64,000 nt of DNA from Microbacterium sediminis. GTDB taxonomy: Bacteria; Actinomycetota; Actinomycetes; Actinomycetales; Microbacteriaceae. The notes below the pieces were generated by a model. It saw only the letters and a program-made list of their open reading frames with translations, searched no databases and was not told the origin of the DNA. The stretch covers positions 2,046,001 through 2,110,000 of the forward strand of contig NZ_CP038256.1 in assembly GCF_004564075.1 (NCBI RefSeq). Direction: 5' to 3'. This document shows, piece after piece, positions 36,708-45,759 of the stretch. The translations under genes and the position numbers were made by a program. Numbering within the stretch: the stretch's first letter is position 1; every line of letters begins with the position of its first letter.

Positions 36708-38153
36708 TCAGTTCCTCGGGGCGTGAGCCTCGAGGAACTCGTAGACGTCGGTGGTGTCGACGCCGGGAAACGAGCCGGTGGGCAGCGTGGCGAGCAGCGT
36801 GCGGGGCGTGGCGACGTTGGGCCACGCGCCATCGCGCCAGCGGGAGGCGAGCTCCTCGGGAGGGCGCCGGCAGCAGGTCTCGACGGCGTGGCGCGAGACC
36901 CGCCGGTTGGGGGTGTCGCGGCCCACGAACCACTTCGTGTCGTCGAAGCGCACGCCGATGCTCAGCGAGTGGGCGCCCTGGCTGGAGTGCTCCACGCGCG
37001 CCGTGCACCAGTAGGTGCCGTTCCCGGTGTCGGTGTACTGGTAGTACGGGTTGAAGTGGTCCTCGACGTCGAAGATCACGCGGCTGGTCCAGTGCCGGCA
37101 GCACATCTGGCCCTCGATGGATCCGAGCCGGTCGGTCGGGAAGTTCACGTCGTCGTTCTCGTACGCCTTCGTGATCGTTCCCGATTCGTGCACCTTCAGG
37201 AAGTGCACCGGGATGTCGAGGTGCCGCGTGGCGAGGTTGCTGAAGCGATGGGCGGCGGTCTCGTACGAGACGGCGTAGGCGTCGCGCAGGTCCTCGATCG
37301 AGATCGCGCGGCGCTCCTTGGCCTCGCGCAGCGCGGCGACGGCTCCCTCCTCGGGGATCATGAGCGCGCCCGCCAGGTAGTTCTGCTCCACGCGTTGGCG
37401 CAGGAACTCCCCGTACGTGGACGGCTCGGCGTGCCCGAGCACGCGGCTGGCGAGCGCCTGCAGGATCGGGCCGCGCGGATCGCGCGACACGCGATTCGGC
37501 AGGTAGAGCCGGCGGTGCTTGAGGTCGACGACGCTGCGCGTGCTCGATGGCAGGTCGCTCACGTAGTGCAGGGTGAAGCCGAGGTGGGCGGCGATGTCGC
37601 TCGCGGCCCGCTGCGTGAGCGGCCCGCCCGGGTGATCGATCGCGCGGAGCAGGTCGCGCGCGGTCTGCTCGAGGTGCGGGAAGTGATTGTCCTGCGAGCG
37701 CATCAGCGCGCGCAGCTCGATGTTCGCCCGGCGCGCCTCCTCCGGCGTGGCCTGGCGCTCGTCGGTGAGCCGATCGATCTCTCCCGTCAGGCGCAGGATC
37801 GCGCGCAGGGCCTCGTCGGGCATGCCCTTGGGGATCCGGAACGGCTCGATGCCAAGCTCCCGGAACCGCGGCGAGCGCATCTCGCGCTCCAGCGCCACCT
37901 CCATGCGGCTGCGCTCGTCCAGCTCCTCGGGCGCCAGCAGCGCGTCGGTGGGCACGCCCAGGGCCTGAGCGATCGCCCGCAGCATCGACAGCCGCGGCTC
38001 CCGGCGGCCGTTCTCGATCATCGACAGCTGGCTGGGCGCCCGCCCCACCCGCTCGGCCAGCTCGGCCAGGCGGATGCCGCGCTCGGTGCGCAGGGCGCGG
38101 ATGCGGCGGCCCACGGCGATCGCGTCGGCATCGGTCTCGTCGTCGAGAAGCAT
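36708..38153 (-). CDS. ramB: XRE family regulator of acetate metabolism, RamB-like
   Basis: The product is 481 aa, the size of RamB. An N-terminal helix-turn-helix (about 15-70, '[20 protein letters not shown]') is followed by an IrrE-like middle region ('[13 protein letters not shown]', '[11 protein letters not shown]') and a C-terminal short-chain fatty acyl regulator domain with 'GQMCCRHW' and 'ETCCRRPP' cysteine pairs. In corynebacteria RamB represses aceA, aceB and acetate activation genes. Here it lies divergently from aceA, which supports the same role. CAGGAT with TTCTGC 17 bp upstream lies 7 nt before ATG 38153. Confidence 0.85.
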   Translation of the reverse strand: MLLDDETDADAIAVGRRIRALRTERGIRLAELAERVGRAPSQLSMIENGRREPRLSMLRAIAQALGVPTDALLAPEELDERSRMEVALEREMRSPRFRELGIEPFRIPKGMPDEALRAILRLTGEIDRLTDERQATPEEARRANIELRALMRSQDNHFPHLEQTARDLLRAIDHPGGPLTQRAASDIAAHLGFTLHYVSDLPSSTRSVVDLKHRRLYLPNRVSRDPRGPILQALASRVLGHAEPSTYGEFLRQRVEQNYLAGALMIPEEGAVAALREAKERRAISIEDLRDAYAVSYETAAHRFSNLATRHLDIPVHFLKVHESGTITKAYENDDVNFPTDRLGSIEGQMCCRHWTSRVIFDVEDHFNPYYQYTDTGNGTYWCTARVEHSSQGAHSLSIGVRFDDTKWFVGRDTPNRRVSRHAVETCCRRPPEELASRWRDGAWPNVATPRTLLATLPTGSFPGVDTTDVYEFLEAHAPRN

Positions 38154-38160
38154 GGCGCCG

Positions 38161-38189
38161 ATCCTGCCACAGAGTTCCCGGGAGCAGAA
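38161..38189 (-). promoter_or_regulatory. promoter of ramB-like gene
   Basis: On the minus strand TTCTGC (38189-38184), 17 bp spacer and CAGGAT (38166-38161) end 7 nt before the ATG. The transcript would be leaderless. Confidence 0.45.
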
Positions 38190-38218
38190 GAACCCCGTTA
38201 TTTCTGCCGAACTCGGTG

Positions 38219-38236
38219 GGTTCACCCGGGTGAGTT
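38219..38236. promoter_or_regulatory. palindromic operator candidate upstream of aceA
   Basis: TCACCCGGGTGA at 38222-38233 is a perfect 12 bp palindrome, flanked on the minus strand by AAC to read AACTCACCCGGGTGA. It lies 59 bp before aceA and about 30 bp above the ramB promoter. The same layout occurs upstream of acs at 53333-53347. Confidence 0.5.
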
Positions 38237-38292
38237 TCACGGATCGTGGTGTGCACCGGTTCCCGCAACCGCACGTACGAAGGAGTTCGACG

Positions 38293-39597
38293 ATGACCAC
38301 CACCGCCTCCCCCACGCTCCCGGGCGACCAGACGCAGACCGCCGCCGAGCTGCAGCTCGAGTGGGACGCCGACCCCCGCTGGAACGGCATCGAGCGCACC
38401 TACACGGCCGAGGACGTCATCCGCCTCCGCGGCGCGATCCGCGAGGACGCGACCCTCGCGCGCCGCGGCGCCGAGGTCCTGTGGCAGCGGCTGCACGACG
38501 ACGAGTACGTCCGCGCCCTCGGCGCCCTCACCGGCAACCAGGCCGTGCAGCAGGTGCGCGCCGGCCTGAAGGCGATCTACCTGTCGGGCTGGCAGGTGGC
38601 CGCCGACGCGAACCTCGCCGGGCAGACCTACCCCGACCAGTCGCTCTACCCCGCCAACTCGGTCCCCGCCGTCGTGCGCCGCATCAACAACGCCCTGCTG
38701 CGCCAGCACCAGCTCGAATTCGCGGAGGGCGAGCTGACCCGCGACTGGATGGCGCCGATCGTCGCCGACGCCGAGGCCGGCTTCGGCGGTCCGCTCAACG
38801 CCTTCGAGCTGGCGCTGTCGATGATCCAGGCCGGGGCCGCCGGCATCCACTGGGAGGACCAGCTCGCCAGCGAGAAGAAGTGCGGCCACCTGGGCGGCAA
38901 GGTGCTCGTGCCCACGAGCCAGCACATCCGCACCCTCAACGCCGCCCGGCTCGCCGCCGACGTCGCGGGCGTGCCGACCATCCAGATCGCCCGCACCGAC
39001 GCGCTGGCCGCCGACCTGCTCACGAGCGACATCGACGAGCGCGACCGCCCGTTCACCACCGGCGCGCGCACGAGCGAGGGCTTCTACCGGGTGCGCAATG
39101 GGATCGAGCCGGTGATCTCGCGCGGCCTGGCGTACGCGCCGTACGCCGACCTGCTGTGGGTCGAGACCGGCACGCCCGACATCGAGCTGGCCCGCGAGTT
39201 CGCGAACGCGATCCACGCGGAGTTCCCCGGCAAGATGCTCGCCTACAACTGCTCGCCGAGCTTCAACTGGTCGGCCGCGCTGGATGACCGGCAGATCGCG
39301 TCGTTCCAGGCGGAGCTGGCCGAGCTCGGCTACCGCTTCCAGTTCATCACTCTCGCCGGCTTCCACGCGCTGAACCACTCGATGTTCCAGCTCGCCAGCG
39401 GCTACGCGGAGCGCGCCATGAGCGCCTACGTCGAGCTGCAGAACGCCGAGTTCGCCGCGGAGGCCTCCGGCTACACCGCCACGCGCCACCAGCGCGAGGC
39501 CGGCACCGGCTACTTCGATCGGGTCTCGACCGCCCTCAACCCGGACGCGTCGACCCTCGCTCTCGTCGGCTCCACCGAGTCCGAGCAGTTCCACTGA
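38293..39597 (+). CDS. aceA: isocitrate lyase
   Basis: The product is 434 aa. The signature K195-K-C197-G-H199 holds the catalytic cysteine; '[19 protein letters not shown]' in pieces and 'YNCSPSFNW' complete the active site. The enzyme splits isocitrate into succinate and glyoxylate, the first step of the glyoxylate shunt. 'AAGGAG' lies 9 nt before ATG 38293, so unlike many genes here it has a normal leader. Malate synthase follows after 31 bp. Confidence 0.97.
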   Translation: MTTTASPTLPGDQTQTAAELQLEWDADPRWNGIERTYTAEDVIRLRGAIREDATLARRGAEVLWQRLHDDEYVRALGALTGNQAVQQVRAGLKAIYLSGWQVAADANLAGQTYPDQSLYPANSVPAVVRRINNALLRQHQLEFAEGELTRDWMAPIVADAEAGFGGPLNAFELALSMIQAGAAGIHWEDQLASEKKCGHLGGKVLVPTSQHIRTLNAARLAADVAGVPTIQIARTDALAADLLTSDIDERDRPFTTGARTSEGFYRVRNGIEPVISRGLAYAPYADLLWVETGTPDIELAREFANAIHAEFPGKMLAYNCSPSFNWSAALDDRQIASFQAELAELGYRFQFITLAGFHALNHSMFQLASGYAERAMSAYVELQNAEFAAEASGYTATRHQREAGTGYFDRVSTALNPDASTLALVGSTESEQFH

Positions 39598-39628
39598 TCC
39601 GCGCTCGCCACGATCTCAGGAGACAGAC

Positions 39629-41281
39629 ATGACCATCCTCGCCCCCGCCCCGCCGGCGGAGCAGACCCATCCCCCCGTCCACCCCAGCATGCGCGTGGTC
39701 GGCCCCCTGCGCCCGCGCTACGCCGAGATCCTCACGCCCGAGGCGCTGGCTTTCCTCACCCAGCTGCACGAGCTGTTCGCCGGTGCGCGCTACGACCGCC
39801 TCGCCGATCGGATGCGCCACGGCTACGAGGTCGGCCTCGGCCGCGACCCGAAGTTCCGCGAGGACACGCGCCGCATCCGCGAGAACCCGAGCTGGCGCGT
39901 CGCCGGCGCCGGCCCGGGCCTCGAGGACCGACGCGTCGAGATCACCGGTCCCACCGATCCGCGCATGACGATCAACGCGCTCAACTCGGGCGCGAAGGTC
40001 TGGCTCGCCGACCAGGAGGACGCCACGAGCCCCACCTGGGCGAACGTCATCGGCGGCCAGCTGTCGCTGTACGACGCGATCCGCGAGCGCCTCGAGTACA
40101 CCTCTCCCGAGGGCAAGCACTACGCCGTCACCGCCGAGCGCACGCCCACGATCGTGATGCGCCCGCGCGGCTGGCACCTCGAGGAGCACCACCTGCACTT
40201 CACCGACCGCCACGGCCGCACGATGGCCGCGTCCGGCTCGCTCGTGGACTTCGGCCTGTACGCGTTCCACAACGCGCGCGAGCTCATCGCGCGCGGCCGC
40301 GGGCCGTACTTCTACCTGCCGAAGCTGGAGTCGGCCGAGGAGGCGCGGCTGTGGGATCAGGTGTTCACGTTCACCGAGCAGTTCCTGCACCTGCCACACG
40401 GCACGATCCGCGCGACGGTGCTCATCGAGACACTTCCGGCGGCGTTCCAGATGGAGGAGATCCTCTACGAGCTGCGCGATCACTGCGCGGGCCTGAACGC
40501 CGGGCGGTGGGACTACATCTTCTCGATCATCAAGACCTACCGCGGCCGCGGCTCGCGCTTCGTGCTGCCCGACCGCAACGAGGTCACGATGACCGTGGGC
40601 TTCATGCGCGCCTACACCGAGCTGCTCGTGAAGACCTGCCACAAGCGGGGCGCCTACGCGATCGGCGGCATGAGCGCCTTCATCCCGAGCCGCCGCGATC
40701 CCGAGGTCAACGCCAACGCGCTCGCCAAGGTCGCGGCCGACAAGAAGCGCGAGGCCGGCGACGGGTTCGACGGCACGTGGGTGGCGCACCCCGACCTCAT
40801 CCCGGTCGCGCAGGCCGAGTTCGACGCGGTGCTCGGCGAGCGCCCGCACCAGCTCGAGCGGCAGCGCGACGACGTCGACGTGCGCGAGCGCCACCTGCTC
40901 TCGCTGCACATCGGCCGCCCGATCACCGAGCGCGGCGTGGCCGAGAACGTCGAGGTGGCGATCCGCTACATCGAGGCGTGGCTGCGGGGGCAGGGCGCCG
41001 TGGCGATCAACAACCTCATGGAGGACGCCGCGACCGCCGAGATCTCGCGCTCGCAGATCTGGCAGTGGATCCACCAGGATCAGTCGACCGCCGAGGGCAC
41101 CCCGATCACCACCGAGTACGTCTCGGCGATCATCGACCGCGTGCTCGGGTCGATCGAGCGTCGCGACGGCGACCGCTTCGACGACGCCGCGCAGGTGTTC
41201 CGCGACGTGGCGCTGAGCCGCACCTTCACGCCGTTCCTCACGACGAAGGCCTACGCCGACCACCTCGTCGAGCGCGCCTGA
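39629..41281 (+). CDS. aceB: malate synthase A
   Basis: The product is 550 aa, the usual length for malate synthase A. The signature 'RDHCAGLNAGRWDYIFSIIK' matches the family pattern exactly, and 'GPTDPRMTINALNSGAKVW' in pieces and 'DQEDATSPTW' supply acidic metal and catalytic residues. It condenses glyoxylate with acetyl-CoA. 'AGGAGA' precedes the ATG. It forms an operon with aceA and ends at a strong terminator. Confidence 0.97.
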   Translation: MTILAPAPPAEQTHPPVHPSMRVVGPLRPRYAEILTPEALAFLTQLHELFAGARYDRLADRMRHGYEVGLGRDPKFREDTRRIRENPSWRVAGAGPGLEDRRVEITGPTDPRMTINALNSGAKVWLADQEDATSPTWANVIGGQLSLYDAIRERLEYTSPEGKHYAVTAERTPTIVMRPRGWHLEEHHLHFTDRHGRTMAASGSLVDFGLYAFHNARELIARGRGPYFYLPKLESAEEARLWDQVFTFTEQFLHLPHGTIRATVLIETLPAAFQMEEILYELRDHCAGLNAGRWDYIFSIIKTYRGRGSRFVLPDRNEVTMTVGFMRAYTELLVKTCHKRGAYAIGGMSAFIPSRRDPEVNANALAKVAADKKREAGDGFDGTWVAHPDLIPVAQAEFDAVLGERPHQLERQRDDVDVRERHLLSLHIGRPITERGVAENVEVAIRYIEAWLRGQGAVAINNLMEDAATAEISRSQIWQWIHQDQSTAEGTPITTEYVSAIIDRVLGSIERRDGDRFDDAAQVFRDVALSRTFTPFLTTKAYADHLVERA

Positions 41282-41295
41282 GCCGCGCGGCACGC

Positions 41296-41328
41296 AGGGC
41301 CCGGGACCCGCACGGGGTTCCGGGCCCT
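41296..41328 (+). terminator. terminator after aceB
   Basis: A 14 bp stem with one G-T pair (AGGGCCCGGGACCC with its partner) and a 5 nt loop begins 15 bp after the aceB stop. No clear U tract follows. Confidence 0.7.
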
Positions 41329-41361
41329 CGCCGCGCCCCGTCCGCGCTCAGACGCGCGGCG

Positions 41362-41557
41362 TAAGATGTCGGGCGTGTTCGAGATGGGATCCCTTCGGGG
41401 AGTGAGGAGGCCGTCGACGCGCTCTGCGTCGGCGAGCAACAGAGCCTGACGGCCCACCGCCATTCCCGGTGAGGCCGGCGCTTCGCCGTGCCCGCCGTCC
41501 CTCCGCGCGACCCACCCGGTCGGCGCGTCCTCATCCGTCTCCACAGAGAGCACACTC
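41362..41557 (+). ncRNA. structured 5' leader of the FBP-domain gene, candidate regulatory RNA
   Basis: After a TAAGAT -10-like box (41362-41367) about 185 nt of leader precede the gene. Several stems can be drawn: CCC-TTCG-GGG near 41390-41402; GTCGACGC with GCGTCGGC; GGCCGTC with GACGGCC enclosing the latter; ACCG with CGGT inside GGCC/GGCC; and GGCG-CTT-CGCC. A 21-codon open frame at 41384-41449, rich in Arg and Ser, lies inside. It matches no riboswitch class I know. It could be an attenuator or an unnamed RNA motif. Confidence 0.45.
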
Positions 41558-42043
41558 ATGCATTCCCTCGATGCCGCCCGCATCCGGGCGTCCTTCGCGA
41601 ACGTCACGCTTCGCGAGCGCAAGACCATCACCCTGCCCGACCTCGACGCGATCCGCTGGGACCGCATCGACTTCCTCGGCTGGCGCGATCCGAAGCTGCC
41701 CCTCGTGGGCTACGTGGTCGCCGAGATCGACGGCGAGCCCGTCGGCCTCCTGCTGAAGCAGGCCGAGGCCACTCCCCGCCACCGCACCCAGTGCTCGTGG
41801 TGCGCCGACGTGCACCTGCCCAACGACGTCGTGCTGTTCGGCACGCGCCGGGCCGGTGCCGCCGGGCGCCGCGGCGACGCGATCGGCACCCTCGTGTGCG
41901 CCGCGTTCGAGTGCAACGTCAACGTGCGCCGCAAGCCGCCCGTGGCCTACGTCGGCTTCGACGTGGAGGCCGCGCGGCAGGCGCGGATCGCGGCGCTGCG
42001 CGCGAACGTCGAGCGCTTCGTCCGCGACGCCGTGGCCGGCTGA
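41558..42043 (+). CDS. FBP-domain (EF-G-binding type treble-clef zinc finger) protein
   Basis: The product is 161 aa. The C-terminal FBP domain has 'TQCSWC' and a second pair in 'LVCAAFECNVNVRRKP', the treble-clef zinc site of FusB-like EF-G-binding proteins. In staphylococci such proteins free EF-G trapped on the ribosome by fusidic acid. In actinobacteria most homologues have no proven role; a ribosome-related job is an inference. It has a long leader with stem-loops and ends at a strong bidirectional terminator. Confidence 0.85.
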   Translation: MHSLDAARIRASFANVTLRERKTITLPDLDAIRWDRIDFLGWRDPKLPLVGYVVAEIDGEPVGLLLKQAEATPRHRTQCSWCADVHLPNDVVLFGTRRAGAAGRRGDAIGTLVCAAFECNVNVRRKPPVAYVGFDVEAARQARIAALRANVERFVRDAVAG

Positions 42044-42054
42044 GCAGCGGGACG

Positions 42055-42084
42055 CGAACGGGCCCGGATCCCCGGGCCCGTTCG
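42055..42084. terminator. bidirectional terminator
   Basis: A perfect 13 bp stem (CGAACGGGCCCGG with its complement) around a 4 nt loop lies between the convergent FBP gene and the NAD(P)-binding protein gene. Confidence 0.8.
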
Positions 42085-42087
42085 GCG

Positions 42088-42732
42088 TCAGCCGGCGATG
42101 GCCTCGGCGATCGGCACGTCGCCGGAGCCGAAGGCGATCGTGCGGCGCACCGACGACGGCTCGCGCAGCACCGCCGCGATGACGGCCGCGACATCGGCGC
42201 GCGGCACGCGGCCGGAGCCGGGCTCGCGCACCTCGATGCGCCCGGTCGGCTCGTCGAGCGTGAGCGGGCCGGGCGCCACGATCGTCCAGTCGAGATCCGT
42301 GCCGCGCAGGTGGGCGTCGGCGGCGGCCTTGGCCTCGGCGTAGGGGAAGAAATCGCTGTCCTCGGGGACGCCGTGGTCCGGCCCCGCTCCGAGGTACGAC
42401 ACCATCACGTATCGGCGCACGCCGGCGAGCGCCGCGGCGTCGATGGAGCGGATCGCCGCGTCGCGGTCGACGGCGTACGTGCGGCGCGGATCGCCGCCGC
42501 CCGCCCCGGCGGACCACACGACCGCGTCGTGCCCGGCGAACAGGGCCGCGATCTCCGCGGTGTCGAGCGCCTCGACGTCGGCCACGAGCGGCGTGGCGCC
42601 GGCGGCCTCGACGTCGGACCAGTGATCCGGATTCCGGATGATCGCCGTGACCTCGTCGCCGCGCTCCGCGAGCTGGGGTGCGAGCCGCAGCGCGACCTTG
42701 CCGTGTCCACCGATGACGATGATGCGTGCCAT
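42088..42732 (-). CDS. NAD(P)-binding (atypical SDR) protein
   Basis: The product is 214 aa. The N-terminal dinucleotide motif 'IIVIGGHGKVALRLAPQL' is of the GxxGxxG type used by atypical SDRs (NmrA/YwnB-like). 'VSYLGAG' and 'YAEAKAAADAHLRG' carry the Tyr-x3-Lys pattern. Substrate is unknown; relatives are quinone or redox sensors and epimerase-like enzymes. It lies downstream of the desaturase gene with a 62 bp gap on the same strand. Confidence 0.85.
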   Translation of the reverse strand: MARIIVIGGHGKVALRLAPQLAERGDEVTAIIRNPDHWSDVEAAGATPLVADVEALDTAEIAALFAGHDAVVWSAGAGGGDPRRTYAVDRDAAIRSIDAAALAGVRRYVMVSYLGAGPDHGVPEDSDFFPYAEAKAAADAHLRGTDLDWTIVAPGPLTLDEPTGRIEVREPGSGRVPRADVAAVIAAVLREPSSVRRTIAFGSGDVPIAEAIAG

Positions 42733-42794
42733 GTGCCTTCTCCGATCCGTGGGGTCGCGATCCACGCTACGACGGAACGCGACGGCGCGGGCCG

Positions 42795-43916
42795 TCAGGC
42801 GCGACGCAGCTGCGCGGCGGCCGGGCAGTCGAACGGGTCGCGGGCGGCCAGGCCCACGCGGTTGAGGTAGTCGATGACGATCGCGTACGAGCGCACGAGC
42901 GTGGTCTCGGTGTAGGGCACGTTGTTCGCCGCGCAGTAGTCGCGGACGATCTCGCTGGCGCGGGCGAGGTGCGGCCGCGCCATGCTCGGGAACAGGTGGT
43001 GCTCGACCTGGTAGTTCAGGCCGCCCATCAGCGCGGTCGCCCACCAGCCGCCGGTGATGTTGCGCGAGGTGCGCACCTGCTTGCTGAAGAAGTCGAGCTT
43101 CGCGTCGGGAGCGATGATCGGCATGCCCTTGTGGTTCGGCGCGAACGAGGCGCCCATGTACACGCCGAACACGGCCAGCTGCACGCCGAGGAAGGCGAAG
43201 GCCATGCCGAGCGGCAGCACGAGGAACAGGGGAACGAGCAGGGCGGCGAAGCGCGCCGCAATGAGCCCGAGCTCCGTCCAGCGGTGCTTGACGGGTGCCC
43301 GCTGCATGAGGTGCTTCACGCCCTGCGCGTGCAGGTTCAGGCCCTCGAGGGCGAGCAGCGGAAAGAACAGCCAGCCCTGGCGACGGGTGATGGCCCGGCG
43401 CAGACCGCGCGCGGTGCGCGCGTCCTCCTCGAGGAACGAGATCGTGTCGACGGCGATGTCGGGATCCTTGTCGACGCGGTTCGGGTTGGCGTGGTGACGC
43501 GAGTGCTTGCTGTCCCACCACGACAGGCTGATGCCCACGATGCCGGCCGCCAGCACGCGGCCGAGCCGGTCGTTCGCGGGGCCGCTCGCGAGGATCTGGC
43601 GGTGCGCGGCCTCGTGCGCGAGGAACGCCACCTGAGTGAAGAGGATGCCCAGCGCCGCGGCGATGAGCAGCTGGAACCAGCTGTCGCCGAGAAGCACGAA
43701 ACCGGTGATCGCTCCGCCGAACCCGAGGGCCAGCACGAGACCGACGACCCCGTAGAACCAGCGGGCGCGGCGCAGCAGGCCCGTCTCGCGCACCACCTTC
43801 GACACCTGCGAGTACGACTGGGCGATCGGCGGGAAGTCCGCCGCGCTCGCGTACGTCTGCCTGATCGGGCCGAGGCGGTCGGGCGGGGTGGTCAGGGTGG
43901 GTGCGATGGCAGACAT
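42795..43916 (-). CDS. membrane fatty acid desaturase
   Basis: The product is 373 aa. The three histidine boxes that hold the di-iron centre are 'HEAAH', 'HSRHH' and 'QVEHH'; the last with Gln marks front-end/acyl-CoA type desaturases. Four membrane segments are present. It introduces a double bond into a lipid acyl chain, probably for membrane fluidity. 'GGGAAG' lies close to ATG 43916 and a TAGCGT at 43994-43989 on the minus strand could be its -10 box. Confidence 0.92.
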   Translation of the reverse strand: MSAIAPTLTTPPDRLGPIRQTYASAADFPPIAQSYSQVSKVVRETGLLRRARWFYGVVGLVLALGFGGAITGFVLLGDSWFQLLIAAALGILFTQVAFLAHEAAHRQILASGPANDRLGRVLAAGIVGISLSWWDSKHSRHHANPNRVDKDPDIAVDTISFLEEDARTARGLRRAITRRQGWLFFPLLALEGLNLHAQGVKHLMQRAPVKHRWTELGLIAARFAALLVPLFLVLPLGMAFAFLGVQLAVFGVYMGASFAPNHKGMPIIAPDAKLDFFSKQVRTSRNITGGWWATALMGGLNYQVEHHLFPSMARPHLARASEIVRDYCAANNVPYTETTLVRSYAIVIDYLNRVGLAARDPFDCPAAAQLRRA

Positions 43917-44045
43917 CCGGCTTCCCGTCGTTCGGGCGGCCGCGTCGCGGCCTGTGCAGCCAAAGGCGGTTGCCGATCGCTGGGGGCCACGCTACCGGCG
44001 ACGGTATACGGCTCCCTGCATACGCGCGGATTCACGGCAAAAGGA

Positions 44046-44075
44046 AAGACCCCCGGAGTGGAGTCCGGGGGTCTT
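44046..44075 (-). terminator. terminator of tRNA-Thr
   Basis: AAGACCCCCGGA pairs perfectly with TCCGGGGGTCTT around a 6 nt loop. On the minus strand it is followed by TTCCTTTT, the classical intrinsic terminator layout, 5 nt after the tRNA. Confidence 0.9.
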
Positions 44076-44079
44076 GCCG

Positions 44080-44152
44080 AGCCGCTTGTCGGAATCGAAC
44101 CGACGACCTATTCATTACGAGTGAATCGCTCTGCCGACTGAGCTAAAGCGGC
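44080..44152 (-). tRNA. tRNA-Thr (anticodon CGT)
   Basis: A 73 nt cloverleaf: acceptor GCCGCTT pairs with AAGCGGC, D-arm 'GCTCAG', anticodon loop CTCGTAA giving CGT (codon ACG), T-arm 'GGTTCGATTCC', discriminator T. CCA is not encoded. A promoter and a terminator bracket it. Confidence 0.95.
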
Positions 44153-44180
44153 GACCCGTGCCTGCGTGGCACGAGGAACA

Positions 44181-44210
44181 AGCATACCGGATCCGGCGGC
44201 CCGGATCGAA
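44181..44210 (-). promoter_or_regulatory. promoter of tRNA-Thr
   Basis: On the minus strand TTCGAT (44210-44205), 18 bp and TATGCT (44186-44181), 28 nt before the mature tRNA. The -35 box resembles the TTCGTG found before tRNA-Pro. Confidence 0.5.
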
Positions 44211-44217
44211 TCGGGGC

Positions 44218-45759
44218 TCACCGGCAGGTGAGGCCGTCCTCGGGCACGGTTCCCTCGAGCAGGAAGTCCTCGACGGCGCTGTTCACGCACCGGCTGCCGC
44301 CGTTGTAGGCGGTGTGACCCTCGCCCTCGTGGGTGACGAGCACGCCGCTGGAGAGCTGATCGGCCAGCGACACCGCCCACTCGTACGGCGTGGCCGGGTC
44401 GCCCGTCGTGCCGATGACCACGATCGGCGCCGCCCCCTCGGCGGTGAGCTGACGGCGCTCGCCGCTGGGCGGGTAGGGCCACTCGGCGCACACGTCCGCG
44501 CCGCTCCAGTACGGGGCGATGGTCGGGGCGAGCTCGCGCACCTTCTGCTCGGTGGCGGCCTGTTCCGCGGCCGTCGTGGCCGGGTAGTCCATGCAGTTGT
44601 AGGCGTTGAACGCGTCGGTGCTGTTGTCGGCGTAGGTGCCGTCGGGGTTGCGGCCGTTGTAGAAGTCGGCGAGGAAGAACGCGTCGGTGGCGTCTCCCTC
44701 GAGCGCGCCCGCCAGGGCCGCGACGAGGTACGACCAGTTGTCCTCGGCGTAGAGCGCGGCGATCACGGCCGTCATGAGCGTGTCGGCGCCGAGCATCCGG
44801 CCGTCCTCCGCGCGGATCGGGCGGGCGTCGACGGCCGCCAGCAGTGCCGAGAGGTCGGACATCGCGTTGTCGACGGATCCCGTGAACGGGCATCCCTGCG
44901 TGCCGAGGCACCACTCGAAGAAGGAACGCAGCGAGCCCTCGAAGCCGACCGCCTGCGTCGTGCCGACCTCCTCGCCCGACACGGAGGGATCGATCGCACC
45001 GTCGAGCACGAGACGTCCGGCGCGCTCGGGGAACAGATCGGCGTAGGTCGCGCCGAGGAAGGTGCCGTAGGAGTAGCCCAGGTAGGTGAGCTCCTCCTGG
45101 CCGAGTACCGCGCGCAGCAGATCGAGATCGCGGGCGGACTGCTCCGTGGTGATGAACTCGAGGATGCCGCCGCTGTTGGCCTCGCACGCGTGCGCGTAGT
45201 CGGCGGCGCGGCCCTGCAGCTCGGACTCCCATTCGGGGGTGCCGCGCTCGGCGGCGGGGATGTCGTAGAGGTAGGCGTCCATCTGCGCGGCGTCGTAGCA
45301 GCGGACGGCGGTCGACTCCCCCACCCCGCGCGGGTCGAAGCCGACGATGTCGTAGGCCTCCCGCAGCGGCTGGCCGAAGGAGTACGCGAGGCTGTCGCGC
45401 ACGAGGCTGACGCCGCTGCCGCCCGGGCCGCCCGGGTTCGCGAGCAGCGCGCCGACGGGCGTCGTCCGCTCGGCGAGGTGGCGAGTGACGGCGAGCTCGA
45501 TCTCGCCCCGGTCGGGGTCGTGCCAGTCCAGCGGGGCCGTGATGGTGGTGCACTCGAAGCCCTCGCCGCACGACTCCCACTGCGGCGGCTGATCGTAGAA
45601 GCGCAGCAGGTCGTCGGGGACGCCCTCGGTGACCGGCGCCGGGTCGGGGCCGCGCGTCGCGAGCTGACCGAGCCCGAGACAACCGGTCAGCAGCGACACG
45701 ATCGCCACGCCCACGATCCCCGCGAGCGCGCCGCGCGCGATCCGTCCTCTGCGCATCAT
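44218..45759 (-). CDS. secreted lipoprotein alpha/beta hydrolase, TAP-like peptidase
   Basis: The product is 513 aa. A signal peptide ends in the lipobox 'LLTGC' with C27, so it is a lipoprotein on the outer face of the membrane. 'NPGGPGGSGVS' is the oxyanion region, the nucleophile is in 'GYSYGTFLG', the acid in 'GTTGDPATPYEWA', and the histidine in 'EGEGHTAYNGGSRCV'. This is the tripeptidyl aminopeptidase-like family with the C-terminal TAP domain. It is coupled to holB (ATGATGA overlap), a common actinobacterial order. Confidence 0.9.
   Translation of the reverse strand: MMRRGRIARGALAGIVGVAIVSLLTGCLGLGQLATRGPDPAPVTEGVPDDLLRFYDQPPQWESCGEGFECTTITAPLDWHDPDRGEIELAVTRHLAERTTPVGALLANPGGPGGSGVSLVRDSLAYSFGQPLREAYDIVGFDPRGVGESTAVRCYDAAQMDAYLYDIPAAERGTPEWESELQGRAADYAHACEANSGGILEFITTEQSARDLDLLRAVLGQEELTYLGYSYGTFLGATYADLFPERAGRLVLDGAIDPSVSGEEVGTTQAVGFEGSLRSFFEWCLGTQGCPFTGSVDNAMSDLSALLAAVDARPIRAEDGRMLGADTLMTAVIAALYAEDNWSYLVAALAGALEGDATDAFFLADFYNGRNPDGTYADNSTDAFNAYNCMDYPATTAAEQAATEQKVRELAPTIAPYWSGADVCAEWPYPPSGERRQLTAEGAAPIVVIGTTGDPATPYEWAVSLADQLSSGVLVTHEGEGHTAYNGGSRCVNSAVEDFLLEGTVPEDGLTCR

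Noticed and set aside
34078-39594. Open frame of 1838 codons on the minus strand running across aceA and ramB
   Set aside because: Only the last 313 codons (34078-35016) are the dehydrogenase gene. The rest is antisense to aceA and out of frame with ramB and pncA, and arises from GC-rich third positions.
41384-41449. 21-codon frame in the FBP leader as a real peptide gene
   Set aside because: There is no clear ribosome binding site, so it is only mentioned as part of the leader hypothesis.
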